DNA of 64,000 bases from Tenrec ecaudatus (taxonomy: Eukaryota; Chordata; Mammalia; Afrosoricida; Tenrecidae): assembly GCF_050624435.1 (NCBI RefSeq), contig NC_134548.1, positions 124,203,583 to 124,267,582 of the forward strand, read 5' to 3'. Within the stretch, counting starts at the first letter, position 1. Each line of letters begins with the position of its first letter. Below the pieces are notes generated by a model. It saw only the letters and a program-made list of their open reading frames with translations, made no database searches and had not been told where the DNA came from. Made by a program: the position numbers and the translations under genes. This document shows, in pieces, positions 10,845-22,164 of the stretch.

Positions 10845-11455
10845 ATAACTCAAATTCACTGTCATTGAGTTCATTCTAACTCATACTGACCTTGTAGGAT
10901 AGAATAGATAACCCTGTGGATTTTAGAGGCTGTGAATTTTTAAAAATCATTTTATTGGGGGCTCGTACAGTGCTTATCACAATCCATATGTACATCCATT
11001 GTGTCAAGCACATTTGTACATTTGTTGCCATCATCATTCTCAAAACATTTGCATTCTATTTGAGACCTTAATAACAGCTCCTCGTTTCCCCCCCTCCCTC
11101 ATGAACCCTTGATAATTTATAAATTATTATTATTTTGTCATATCTCACACTGTCCGATGTCTTCTTTCTCCCATTTTTCTGATGTCCATCCCTGGGGGTT
11201 AGATGTAGATCCCTGTAATCGGTTCCCCCTTCTATCCCACCTTCCCTCCATCCACCAAGCATCGCCACTCTCACCAGTGGTACCAAAGGGGTCATCTGTC
11301 CTGGATTCCTTGTGTTTCCAGTTCCTATCTGTACCAATGTACAACATCCTCTGGTCTAGCCAGATTTGTAAGGTGGAATTGGGATCATGATATTGGGGGT
11401 AGGAAGCATTTAAGGAGTAGAGGAAAGTTATATGCCACTATGCCACTAGGGTTTC
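10845..11455 (-). mobile_element. AfroSINE interrupted by a LINE insertion
   Basis: Two inverted AfroSINE halves flank a LINE. The left piece (about 10845-10937) has CACTGTCATTGAGTTCATTC and ACTGACCTTGTAGGATAG. The right piece (about 11431-11455) has CACTATGCCACTAGGGTTTC, the complement of the tRNA-like head. Their order shows one SINE split by 10938-11430. Confidence 0.75.
10938..11430 (-). mobile_element. LINE (probably L1) 3' end nested in AfroSINE
   Basis: An inverted copy of about 0.49 kb starting ATCATTTTATTGGGGGCTCG. It runs through CATTGTGTCAAGCACATTTG, ATCGCCACTCTCACCAGTGG and TCTGGTCTAGCCAGATTTG to AAGGAGTAGAGGAAAG. Confidence 0.85.
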
Positions 11456-11465
11456 GTTGGGATGG

Positions 11466-11628
11466 CAAATTTTGTTATTAGTGCCATCAATTTGGCTCCA
11501 ACTCATAGTTACCCTCTGTACAACAGAACTTAACACTTCCCAGTCCTGTGCCATCTTCACAACTGTTCTTATGTTTCAGCCCACTCTTTGAGCAATAGTA
11601 ACCTCTAATTCTGTCCATTAAGTTAAAA
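11466..11628 (-). mobile_element. RTE LINE, 3' end
   Basis: A short inverted RTE tail: CCAACTCATAGTTACCCTCT, GTACAACAGAACTTAACAC and GTGCCATCTTCACAACTGTT. Confidence 0.75.
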
Positions 11629-11717
11629 ATTAAGTTTTATTCATTTTTACATAATAGTTAAATAAATTATAAATTCTAGTTTTTGTCAGTGGCAAGTGAT
11701 TTGTACTTGCTCAAGGC

Positions 11718-13300
11718 CTTTTTTAAATCATTTTATTGGTGGTTCATACAATTCTTATCAAACTCCATACATACATCCATTGTGTCAAGAACATATGTAC
11801 ATTTGTTGCCATCATCATTCTCAAAATATTTGCCTTCTACTTGAGCCCTTAATATCTGCTGTTATTTTCCCCCTCCCTCCCCACTCCCACCTACCTCATG
11901 AACCCTTCATCATTCATAAATTATTATTATTTTGGCATATATTACACTGTCCGAAGTCACCCCCGCCTTCTTCTCTGCTATCCCTCCCCCAGGGAGGAGG
12001 CTATACATAGATTCTTGTAATCAGTTCCCCCTTTCTACCCTACATTCCCTCCACCCTCCAGGCATCGCCACTCTCACCACTGGTCCTGAAGGAGTCATCT
12101 GTCCTGGATTCCCTGTGTTTCCAGTTGCCATCTGTACCTATGTACATCCTCTGGTCTAGTCAGATTTGTAAGGTAGAATTGGAATCATGATAGTTGGGGG
12201 GGGGAAAGCATTTAAGTAAGGGGGTGTCCAGTTGCCTACAGATGGGCTTTGGGTCTCTACTCTGCACTCACCCTAATTTACAATGACATGACTTTTTGTT
12301 CTTTGATGCCTGATACCTGATTCCTTCGACAGCTCATGGTCACGCAGGCTGGTGTGTTTATTCCATGTGAGCTTTATTGCTTCTGAGCTAGATGGCCACT
12401 TGTTTATCTTCGAGCCTTTAAGATCCCAGACACTATATCTTTTGATAGCCAGGCACCATCAGCTTTCTTCACCACATTTGCTTATATACATGTTTGTCTT
12501 CATTGATCGTATCAGGGAGGTGGGCACACATTGATATGATTTTTAGTTCTTTCATGCCTGATAACTGGTCCCTTCTGCACCTTGTGGTCAGACAGGCTGG
12601 TGTGCTTCTTCCATGTGGGCTTTGATGCTTCTCAGCTAGATGGCCGCTTGTTTATCTTCAAGCCCTTAAGACCCCAGATGTTATATCTTTTGATAGCTGG
12701 GCACGGTAAGCTTTCTTCACCACATTTGCTTCTGCACACATTTTTCTTCAGCAATCATGTAGGGAAGGTGTGCATCCTGGAATGCCAATTTGAATGAAAA
12801 AAGTGTTCTTGCATTGAGTACATGCTTGAGTGGAGGCCCAATGTCCATCTGCTGCCTTAATACTAAACCTATAAATACATGCACATAGAGCTGTTTCCCC
12901 ACACTCATATAAGTGTATTTACATATGTACATTCTAGTCTTTGGGCCTCTATAAATACCCTTTGTCACCCAGATCTTTCCTCTATTGCCTTTTACTTTCC
13001 TCTTGTTCCACTATCATGCTCAGCCTTCATTTGGGTTTTAGTAATTTCTCTTGGTCACCTTGCCCTTGCTGAATCCCTACCAGGCCTCTCACACCCTCCT
13101 TGCTACTGATTTTGGATTACTTATTGCTCCCCTGTCCCTGGATTGGTCAGCACTATCTCCTTGCCCCCTCCTCCCCGTCTCCCGTGTCCCCCAGAACCAT
13201 TGGTCCAGTTGTTTTCTCCTCCAGGCTATTCATCCAGTCTATCTTAGTTCAAGTAAATAGTATTTGTTTGGCTACTTCAGAATTCATATTATTTGGAATG
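11718..13300 (-). mobile_element. LINE (probably L1) 3' UTR, longest copy (about 1.58 kb)
   Basis: The fullest copy of this LINE 3' region here, inverted. From the left it holds the A-tail complement (TTTTTTAAATCATTTTATTGG) and the roughly 550-bp terminal block seen in the other copies. Two tandem 249-bp units follow (12283-12780), then GTGTTCTTGCATTGAG and AATGTCCATCTGCTGCCTTA. A further 400 bp (12865-13300) includes TTTGGGCCTCTATAAATACC and CAGAACCATTGGTCC. It has no reverse-transcriptase ORF. Sharing a 3' end that reads AATAAAATGATT plus A-tail, with variable 5' truncation, is what marks the family as a LINE. L1 rather than another clade is inferred. Confidence 0.75.
12283..12780 (-). repeat. 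Two tandem 249-bp units inside the LINE 3' UTR
   Basis: Unit 1 (12283-12531) and unit 2 (12532-12780) align throughout: TGACATGACTTTTTGTTC with TGATATGATTTTTAGTTC, GAGCTAGATGGCCACTTGTT with CAGCTAGATGGCCGCTTGTT, and TTTCTTCACCACATTTGCTT in both. Single units occur in other copies (for example 62085-62270), so unit number varies between copies. Confidence 0.85.
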
Positions 13301-13377
13301 TTAGTATCAGTACTTTTCCCCAGTGCAAAGATTCAGTGTATGGTTTGTAGTTCTAATATGGTTTTAATTGGTTCTAA

Positions 13378-13700
13378 TATGGGTGGAGGGAAGGTGGGAT
13401 AGAAAGGGGGAAGCGATTACAAGGATCTACATATACCCTCCTCCCTGGGGGATGAACAACAGAAAAGTTGGTAAAGGGAGACATCAGAAAGAGTAAGATA
13501 TGACAAAATAATAATTTATAAATTATCAAGGATTTATGAGGGACGGGGATCAGGGAGGGAGGGGGAAAATGAGGAGTTGGTAGTAAGGGCTTAAGTAGAA
13601 AGCAAATGATGGTGGCAACAAATGTACACATGTGCTTCACACAATGGATGGATGGATTGTGAAAACATTGTATGAGCCCCCAATAAAATGATTTTTAAAA
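13378..13700 (+). mobile_element. LINE (probably L1) 3' end, plus orientation
   Basis: A forward copy: GGATCTACATATACCCTCCT, AATAATTTATAAATTATCAA, GGATGGATTGTGAAAACATT and the terminal GCCCCCAATAAAATGATT, then an A tail (ending TTTTTAAAAAG). It lies head-to-head with 11718-13300. Confidence 0.85.
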
Positions 13701-15379
13701 AGATGGACTTTAAGCTGCCCCAGAGAAAATGCCTACACCTGAAAGAATGAAGGTAATGTTGAAGTTCACAGGCACTAAGTTAGATTACAAGGTCAATTGG
13801 GGGGGGGGGACAAGGGGCTAGATAATGCAACTTCCCATGGGTCCTTCAAATCAATCCCCATGGCTAGGAGGAAGCTTCCATCTTATGCCCATGGCAGATT
13901 CAATAAGGACAACAGATGATTATCTTTCTTTCCCTCCCTCCTTCCTTGAATAACTCCACAGATGACAACAATTAAAAACCTACCTGGCCTTTCTTCAGTC
14001 TTCCATTATGGTATCCTGACCCTCAGATGTTCAAAAAGCACTTCCATAGAGCTTGATTGTACATCTGGGCTTTTGGAAAGACCCAAGTCTCTTCATTATG
14101 ATGCTTAAATGTTGGCCTCTGCCTGTGGATTTGATGCTGCTTGTTGCTGTGGATCTTCTGTGGGATAATTAATTTTGGCAAGTGTTTGCTGGCCTCATTT
14201 GCTGGAAGTCAGGCCTGGTCACATAATCAGATCCCAGGTTCAAATAAATGGCTCTGTGCTGCTCTTTCAGCTGCTTTGGCTTGACAGAGACTGTTCAATG
14301 TCAGAATTTTCGTACAAAGCCCTTTACTCCCCACCCCACCCAAGAAGCTTAGTTCCCTCAGGGGTGTGATAAGAATTGAAATCACTAGAAAGTTATTATA
14401 GCTTTAATTGATGATAAAGAAATCCTGTGGTGGCCCCAGGATTTAGTAGGATCAGACATTTTATAAACTAAGCTTTTGACGGAGCAAATGGCAGCTACAG
14501 GCTTAAATATTCATGAAGAAATATATTTTTCACAGAATAGAAAGATGTTCTAACCTGTCACCAAGCACTTTTGAATGTTGAGGCTAATGTTATATATAAT
14601 GTTACAGATTTTTTTTTTTGTTTACTGACAGTTTTTGCTTACGGTTTTAACCAAGGTTGCTAACTAACTATAGATTTTAAAACTCTAGGAAGAGAGCAAA
14701 CTTAGGCTTTCCCTATTTGATGAAATAGTGCATCAATGTGGTCATGAGAGAGCTTTTCTTTCTTCACAGTAGGAAGTCATGCTGCTTTCACAGAAGTGAT
14801 TGTTTCAACAGCAATACTTATATTTTACATTTTAAATGAATTGGGTTTAGGTCCCAAAAGATATGGAAAAAGACCTCCTTGAGGCATGGTGTAGTTTTTG
14901 AAAAGTAGAATTACCTGTTTGGTACCTCTTATATCAAAGTAAAAGAGCGTGCAGTTTAATCACAGCTTGTTAAACTGCATCTCAAAACTGAATGTTGGGA
15001 TTCCAGAAAACATTTGCAAAATAGAAGGGTTTCTGAATGCTCAACCACCAAAAATTAATTGAATATCAAATGCAGAATGAATCCAAGGTGTTGCTGGCAG
15101 CGCTTGCCTGTGTTGCAAATTTCTTAGCCAAAAAGGGGCCACTAGTGGAAAAAGTTTAAGAAGTCAGCGTACTCCCTACTTATAATTCTCTTAGGTGTGA
15201 TAGATTGTTCCCAGTGAAAAATCAATAGCTCTAGATGAAGCACCCACTGTATACTATTTAAATGCTCATATGTTTTTCTCTGGGAACTATATTCTAACTT
15301 GCATGGTATTTCATTTCTGGATCCCTGTGTGTTCGCTGTTCTGTATGCCCGTCTTCTTTAACAACTTGATGAACTTCTA
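13701..15379. other. Unassigned intergenic DNA
   Basis: No gene is seen. It contains a G run (13799-13809), a T run (about 14610-14620) and otherwise ordinary AT-rich sequence with no family match. Confidence 0.5.
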
Positions 15380-15620
15380 CTTCTCTTCAAAATCTAAGGA
15401 AAAATACGGGTTCACCTACTTAGACAGACTTAGTTTCTCCATCCACTGTTCTATCTGGCATCGTGGTCATACTTCTAGTAATTCACTTAGAACACTTAAT
15501 TATAATTACATGCTTGCATGTTTATTTTACCCCACAAAACTGTGACTTCCTTAGGAATAGGAAGCATGTCTATTTTGCTTGCTGCTGTGTTCCTACTAAC
15601 TAGAAGGTCAGACCATAAAA
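15380..15620 (+). mobile_element. L2 LINE 3' end
   Basis: ACAAAACTGTGACTTCCTTA, AGGAATAGGAAGCATGTCTA and a decayed stretch follow the L2 3'-end pattern (stop, 'gggcagggac', 'catgtct'). It is weak and old. Confidence 0.5.
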
Positions 15621-16596
15621 GAGGAACGTATTGTAAATCACTGAGAGAATTATACAAAAGAAAGGAGGATACTGGTATTCTTGAGGGCAGGAAACAATGA
15701 AAAGATCATTTGGAAACTTAGGAGCATCAGAACATGATTTTAATGGCAATGATTTGTTTCTGAGAATTTTAGCCCCAAGAAATCCTGTCTCAAAGCTTCA
15801 CTATGTTTTTTTCTCCCAAGACATGTTGTCCCTTCTGGTTTGCTCCCAGCTTTTGCATTTGAGAAAGGTTCCTGAGTATTTGTCCTGGCAAGAATACTTC
15901 CTGTAGATGTTCTTAATGTAAAATACAGGATCCTGAGATCATGGGATCTACACTAAAGAACCTTTTTTTTCTACTTGTATCTACTGCCATAGCTCAATTG
16001 TCCTAAAGACTTGGAAACTTTTTTGTGACCAGATTTTCTTCAAAAAAAGACAACTCCCTCATCCATGGAGTCAGTGAAAGTCTCTAGAAACTGTAGCAAG
16101 GCAGATGAGTCCGCCAACCTCTGCACTCTGCCAATTCCATCCTGTACATGTTTTAACCCTCAGGGTAGAGTTAATGCCTGGAGATATGCTTTCATAACAC
16201 TTGTTTGGCAAGAAAAATAGAAAAAAAATTGATAGCAGCCAAGGGTCACAGTTTCTACATTCAGCAAGAATATCTTTAAACATATCCTGCTTTTCTTTTT
16301 CCAGCATAAAAGAGCTCAGAGTTTTGTGACAATTCCTCATATTACCTTTCTTGCTTTTGCTCCTGACATGAAGCGATCACAGCTATAATTCTAGATTTCA
16401 TACCTTCTTTATATTTGTGGTCAATTGAAAGTCTTAAGTGTATCCCCCACCTCCCCCTTTCCTAGGTGAGAACGTGCTTTGTTTTCAACTTCTAAGAGAG
16501 GCACTCTTAATTTGGGGACCACTGATCCTCAGTGACATCTACAAATTGACTTTTGTAGATATATGACCCTCGAATTAGAATGTGCTCCCCCACCCC
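15621..16596. other. Unassigned intergenic DNA
   Basis: No gene is seen. A short inverted repeat, ATCTACAAA...TTTGTAGAT, lies at about 16538-16562, just beyond the RPL32 retrocopy. Confidence 0.5.
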
Positions 16597-17072
16597 ATTT
16601 ATGGTTTTATTTAGCACAAATCAATAAGCAAATGGGCCATCTATTCATTTTCTTTGCTCCACAGCCTGGCGTTGGGGTGAGGGACTCTGAAGGCGGGCAG
16701 GACTCTGTCTGAGATGGCTTGGCGATTCCCGGAGGAAACGTGGTGAGCGATCTCCACACAGTAAGGCTTTGTTGCCCACCAGCAGCGCTGCCAGCTCCTT
16801 CACGTTGTGGACCAGGAACTTGCGGAAACCACTGGGCAGCAGGTGCCGCATTTTCTTGTTGCTCCCATCACCGATGTTGGCCAACAAGATCTGGCCCTTG
16901 AATCTTCTCCGCACCCTGTTGTCAATGCCTCTGGGCTTGTGCCAGTTGCGCTTCGTCTTGACATAGCGGCCGGATTGGTGCCAGATGGATTTCTTGGTCC
17001 TCTTTTTGACAATTTTTGGCTTCACCAGGGGTTTGAGGGCAGCCATGGTGCCTTCAAGAAAGAGGCAGATCT
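16597..17072 (-). pseudogene. RPL32: RPL32 processed retrocopy, frameshifted
   Basis: An intronless copy of the ribosomal protein L32 mRNA. The start is ATG at 17046 and the product begins [19 protein letters not shown]. The parent has [19 protein letters not shown], by recall. About 93 of the usual 135 codons stay in frame, through [10 protein letters not shown] and then NK. Near 16764-16768 an extra base shifts the frame, and further small indels follow while the DNA still resembles the parent to GAAGAAAATGAG-like sequence at the normal stop. Substitutions within the open part include F20S, R22W, D26G and M90V. AATAAAACCATAAA-like sequence at 16597-16615 corresponds to the parental poly(A)-signal region, but no poly(A) tail remains. 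No introns plus a retained 3' UTR indicate retroposition, and function is unlikely. A short stretch upstream of the ATG may be 5' UTR. Confidence 0.92.
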
Positions 17073-18279
17073 GGGTCAAGTGAGTCCTGGAAGGAGACCT
17101 CCCTGGCCAGGACCTGAACACTGTCGCAGAGTCTCTTCCACTCACCAGCTACTGAGCAAAGGGACTAGAATGGGTCTCTGACAGGCTTGTTTTCCTCCCC
17201 GTCTCCAAAGCTGGCAGAAGACTAGCTATTCTCCAGATGCGATCCTGGGGAGGTCATGTGCATTTTTTTATGCTTGAATTTTTATTCCTGGGGAAAGAGG
17301 TGCTTTTTTCCCACCAGATTCTTAAAATGATCCATGAGCCAAAAGTAAAGTTCGAAACATCGTTATATAGGGGTGTGGGGGTTGAGGGGGGAATCTGTCC
17401 CAATATTCCCAAGGAAAAAATGAGGGTCTTTGAATCAAGAGGAAGTTTCATTCCAAATGGAGCCTTATCTTTCTTTCACAAGTTCTCATGAAATAGGAGT
17501 AGAACTTTATAGATTGTGAAAACTGGTTTTTGGATGGAGCCTTTGTACTCTGCGATTTGTCTCCAAGTTCAAGTTTCTGGGATGCAAAGACTATGAGCGG
17601 AGCTATTCCAAGTCACATGCAAATCGCCAGTTGCAGTCCCTAAAAGAGAGACAGCAATAGAACTGTTGCTGAACTTCTAAATCTTTCTCAAATATTTGAG
17701 GTCCAGATGTTATTTGTAGGTTGCTGGAGAAAATGTTCCAGCATATTAATATCTGTAAATTTATACATATAAACCTGTGTACATTTCTTTATCAATCTGC
17801 ATTTATTCAGCACTCTAAGATGATTTACGCCCTCCCAGTCCCTGAAAACCCTGAGGACAGAGTGTTACACATACTCCCAATTATTTATGCATAAAAATAT
17901 GAGGTTTGGCCATGGGACCCACTGACATAGCTAAACATTTTTGGCCTTCTCACAAGGTAAAGAGTGGAGATGTGGCGGTTTGTGGACTCACATTCCATAG
18001 TCTGCATTGGTCTGTGGGGGAAGTGAAGAGTGGGGAGAAAAAGAGCTCCTTTAACTTCTTGTGCTACCCTCTCAGAAACAGGGTTTCATCAATTGAGGCA
18101 CAATATTAGAATTTTATCATTTCAGATTTTGTCAACTGGAGCACTAATTTTTGTCTTTTCCCAACACTGTTCTCTACATTTGGTTTCGAGGCATGACTGG
18201 GGGTGTATATGTACTAAATCTTATAATTCATACTTGATACTCCTGTATCTATAGCTATTCAATTAAACCTGACAAATTT
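17073..18279. other. Unassigned intergenic DNA
   Basis: Upstream side of the RPL32 retrocopy. No gene, repeat or promoter-like structure is recognised. Confidence 0.5.
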
Positions 18280-18415
18280 CTGCTTCTCTACCCTAGTTGA
18301 TATAATTGGTTTCTTATCTATCCTTCCTAAAAGCAGGGACCATAATATACTTGGAATTTCTCTACATGTTTAGCACAATACTCAGCTTATAATAAATACT
18401 CATTATCTACTACTT
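18280..18415 (+). mobile_element. L2 LINE 3' end
   Basis: AAAGCAGGGACCATAATATA, TTTAGCACAATACTCAGCTT and AATAAATACTCATT follow the L2 consensus ending. Confidence 0.6.
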
Positions 18416-18503
18416 TATTCTAGTTTTCATATTGACTAGCTATTGCTGAACTTTAGTGACTTGAACTATGTTTTATTCTTAAAGATGGGTGTTAGGGGAT
18501 TTT

Positions 18504-18530
18504 CATTTAAAGGTTTAAAGCCTTTAAATG
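18504..18530. repeat. 27-nt hairpin-forming inverted repeat
   Basis: CATTTAAAGG and CCTTTAAATG are perfect 10-bp inverted arms around a 7-nt loop. No known element or terminator role is evident. Confidence 0.6.
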
Positions 18531-18839
18531 AGAGAACGGGGGCTCATTAGACAGATGTGACTTTATACGTTTAGACCTTGCAGGACCGGAAGTTTCCAGG
18601 ACTTATTTTCATTCACACCTGCATAGACGACCTTTTTAATGGGCCCATTAAACAACGAGAGAGAGGTCACTTTTCACAATTATTCCACATGGTAAGGTGA
18701 GCATTGTTTAGTTGAAGTCAGGTTGAAAGTATACTAGGAAGTTTTACAGAACGGCATATCAGATGAACTGTTCTTTCAACAAGTCCATCATTTTTCCCTA
18801 GATATTTTTGTCTTTTAATCTATCTTTTAAAAGCTTATC

Positions 18840-18935
18840 CAACATCCAATAGAATTTAAGCTCTACAGTGGTATGTATTTTTATGTGTTTTGTTCATTGC
18901 ATCATCCCAGTTATAGAACAACACCTGGCAGAAAG
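18840..18935 (+). mobile_element. L2 LINE 3' end
   Basis: AATAGAATTTAAGCTCTACA and AACAACACCTGGCAGAAAG match the L2 3'-end order (length, gap and 'cctggca'). Confidence 0.5.
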
Positions 18936-19954
18936 ACTTGTTTGATCAAAATTTCCAAATAGATTCAATCAATTGGTTTTGCGTTTGTTCCTTCATCTTA
19001 AGGTGTATCTCAGAGGTGCTGTATCATTGGAGGTCACCCTCTCGAAATTGTTATATGTTTTCCTGTCTTTCTGTATATGAAGCTCAGGACTGATGAAGCT
19101 ATAGAAACAGCACATAGAATACGTATTTTGGGGGGGCAGAGGGAATGGTGGTGGTGATGGTGGGGCGGCGGTAAAAAAGAGATGATGTCAGAGAGTCCAG
19201 GAAGAAAAATAATGTTTGGAAACATTGTGGTAGCAACCGTACAATTCTGCTTGATGTGATTGAACTAGGGGTTATAGGATATATGTATTAACTCCCAATT
19301 GTTTGTTTTTTAAAAAAAGTGTTTGCTGAGTGGTACCTCCATGCATAGGAAGGTATAAAATATTTGGAAATACTAGAAAAGAATCAAATGAATCAGTTCT
19401 GATTTATAATGTGATTTGCATCTACCTGAGAAACCAAAATGAACAGCTCTAAAATGAAAACATGTACAAGCACCCAGACCCAAATCAGAAAGTCTGAAGT
19501 TCTCTTTTTCATTCTGCTACCAAGTAGTTGGATTGACTCAGACAAGTAACTTTATTTTGCAGCACATCTTTTGGAAAATGCTATATGCATATTGGATCAA
19601 CAGACCCTAAAAATATGGTAGTTTTTGTTTAACAGTTCAGAGAAACAAGAGACACAGTGGGTTGCAAGAGCAAAAAAAAATGTGTAAAATATGGGTCCAA
19701 ACTTTGCATTGAAGAGTAATGTTTAGGTTTGTGAAGGAAAGGATTGGGATAATTTAATGACGAAGTATACAAAGTGCCTACAAAGGCATGAGCTTTGGTG
19801 TGACTGGGAGTGGTAAATCGAGGATAATGTTTTAGAAAAGAGACAGGAATAGATCGCCAAGAGGAAGGAGTTCAGGTAGTAGGAGGCATAGAGAGTAAGG
19901 AATGAGGTTTGGAATCCCTGAAGTAGTTAGGAGGTATATGTAGCCAGATATAAA
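18936..19954. other. Unassigned intergenic DNA, partly ancient-repeat-like
   Basis: 19640-19950 has the purine-rich texture of an old interspersed repeat (GGAATAGATCGCCAAGAGG, GTAGGAGGCATAGAG), perhaps related to 46640-47330. No gene is seen. Confidence 0.4.
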
Positions 19955-20107
19955 GTGTCTGTGACCCCATAGGGCATAATAGAACTGCTCCACAGGATTT
20001 CTGAAGTTGCTAAATTTTTCTGTTAATATTTTTCGCCAATAGAGTGGCTGAGGGGTTCCAACAACTGACCTTTCCAACACTTAACCCACTGCATCACCAG
20101 GGTTACT
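19955..20107 (-). mobile_element. AfroSINE
   Basis: Inverted copy: GACCCCATAGGGCATAATAG, AACTGCTCCACAGGATTTCT and the head complement TTAACCCACTGCATCACCAG. Confidence 0.8.
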
Positions 20108-20249
20108 TAGAAGAAATTGAAATGCAAATCAAAGTTGAGTAGAAAGATTAGTCTGAAGACGGTAGTGTTCATGGTAGATTACAAGGAAAATCAGTTACAG
20201 ATGGTGCTTATACTCATAGATCAGAATGTGAAATATCCGAAAACATCAA

Positions 20250-20830
20250 CTATTTCAACCTCATCCTTTTTTTTCGTGCCCAATCTCTGAAAATCAAAAG
20301 TGATGATTGACTGTCTTGCAAGATAGCCCATTCTGTTCATGGGTAGTTTGTATCCTTACATGGAGGTTTCTGATCTTGAGCCTAAATTTGCCTCTTCGTC
20401 AGTGCTACTTCTTGTCCTGGCTCTTCCTTTGGGACTAACGCTGAATAGTTTTCTTTTGCTTCCACATCAGATTCTGGCTAAATATGCTCTTTTTTTAGGA
20501 AAAACACTTCTAGTTCCCTCACTCATTCTTTCCATGGGACAATTTCAGGAAATTTACTGTGTGCGCCATCATCTTCTGAAATCTTTCTAGACTAGCAAAG
20601 TTCTTACTAAAACGTGGGTGCCCAGAAATGAACACAGCATCCCAGATGTGGTCTGACTACTGCCGAGTTCTTCTCTTGAACTGGGCATTCACTCGGCTTG
20701 CATGGTTCTATTCGAGTACTGCGTTTGTTTTCAAAGCAGCTCCATCACACCATTGACTCATTTCAGCCTGCCACTGCCTAAAATCCTCAACTATGTAATG
20801 ACATATTGACCCGGTGAACTTCCTCTTTGT
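20250..20830 (+). mobile_element. L3/CR1-type ancient LINE 3' region
   Basis: GTGCCCAGAAATGAACACAG, TCCCAGATGTGGTCTGAC and TCACACCATTGACTCATTTC, in this order, mark the 3' region of the ancient mammalian CR1/L3 LINE. Upstream 20250-20560 is compatible but weaker. Confidence 0.6.
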
Positions 20831-21289
20831 TATGTTGGCCTTTAAAACCTGTTGAGATCATTGTGAGTGGAAACTTCAAGGAACTTGGCATGTTGAAAAA
20901 CTACTTGTTTCTAAAAAAAATGCCTAAGCTGGTAATTACTTTGGGGGGATGGGATGAGTTGAGGTAGTCATAACTCAGTAATTCAGAATAGCTGGAAGCT
21001 CTATTTGCAGAGTTTGTGGAAAGTTTGAATTATAGTCTAATGTAAAAAACATATTTGAAATAAAATAGTAATTGTCATCAAGACTATGATGATGTTTTTT
21101 TAAGTGAAGGACGTGAATAGCTATGACTAGTATTTAGCAGCTTGCACAAATGTCACGGTTAAAATACTTTCAAGAGTCCCTATCACAGTCCATGTTGAAC
21201 ATTAATATCCGGTGCAATCTTTTTGGTTTTTCTCCAGTTTATCACAGAGATCAATATACATAGCAGCTATAGTGCACCTTGGAATCAGG

Positions 21290-21515
21290 ACGGGGAGAGT
21301 TCAGTCCCAAAAGGACGCCATCATGCCTGGTTCAAGACAGGGTGAAGGATGAAAAGGAAGAGCCCTCAGCCAGATGGACTGATAAAGTGGCTCCAACAAT
21401 GAGCTCAAATCGAAGAGCCATTGTGAGGGTGGCGCAGGACTGAGCAATGTTTCCTTCTGTTGGACGTGGGGTTGCTATGAGTCCAAATGAACTCAACAAC
21501 CTCGAACAACAACTT
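21290..21515 (+). mobile_element. RTE LINE, 3' end
   Basis: CAGATGGACTGATAAAGTGG, ATTGTGAGGGTGGCGCAGGA, ATGTTTCCTTCTGTTGGAC and the tail AACAACCTCGAACAACAAC. Confidence 0.85.
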
Positions 21516-21549
21516 GCTTTTCCCCTTCATTTTATGAAACTCCTTTGTT

Positions 21550-21905
21550 TATTATTTGTTGCAAGACTTAAAAATGTGTTTGATTGGCATATACTTCACA
21601 TATCATATAATTGAGTAATTCAATCATATTAAGAAGATTGGTACAATCACCACTACAATCAATTTCAAAATGTTTTCTTTTCATACTCATTGTTAGTTCC
21701 CTATTTGCCCCTATCCTCCCCTGCCGTGCTTTAGGTAATTATCAGTCTAGTTACTATCTCCATAGCTCTACCTGGTCTGGATTTCATGTACAGAAAACCA
21801 TAGAAAACACATGCCAGAACAAACACACAAAACAAAATAAAACGAACAATGACTCAAAAGAACAAAACCCAGTAAAACCTCAAAGAGAAAATAGAAAATA
21901 ATAAA
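21550..21905 (-). mobile_element. Old LINE (L1-like) 3' end
   Basis: ACCACTACAATCAATTTCAA, TTTCTTTTCATACTCATTG and TCCATAGCTCTACCTGG resemble the old LINE 3' end at 6992-7250 in the same orientation. An A-rich stretch at 21820-21905 follows. Confidence 0.5.
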
Positions 21906-21954
21906 AACGGAAACAACCCTTTTGCAGCACTAACTACATAAGAGCCTCTTTTTA

Positions 21955-22110
21955 AAACACTTTACATTTGATCTTCCTAACAATTCCATTGTCATCACAA
22001 TCCCTCCAAATCCATTGTAGAGCTAAGGAAACTCAGTCACTGAAGTTTAAGTAGTTTTCTTAAAGTTACACACTAGATTGTAGAACATGATTTTGAAACC
22101 AATACAACTC
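21955..22110 (-). mobile_element. MIR SINE
   Basis: An inverted MIR: AACACTTTACATTTGATCTT, AGCTAAGGAAACTCAGTCAC, AAAGTTACACACTAGATTGT. Confidence 0.7.
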
Positions 22111-22164
22111 AATCGTGAGTGGATAGTCTTCGTTTTAGTTGATATTCTTAAGATCTTATTGTTA

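Noticed and set aside
12283-12780. Tandem units as a CRISPR array or satellite
   Set aside because: Only two units, inside a LINE 3' UTR, and this is a mammalian genome.
11718-13700. Single LINE with 5' inversion by twin priming
   Set aside because: Both segments retain a 3' end with its A-tail or complement, so two separate insertions are required.
16719-17181. Plus-strand frames over the RPL32 retrocopy
   Set aside because: Antisense shadows of the minus-strand retrocopy.
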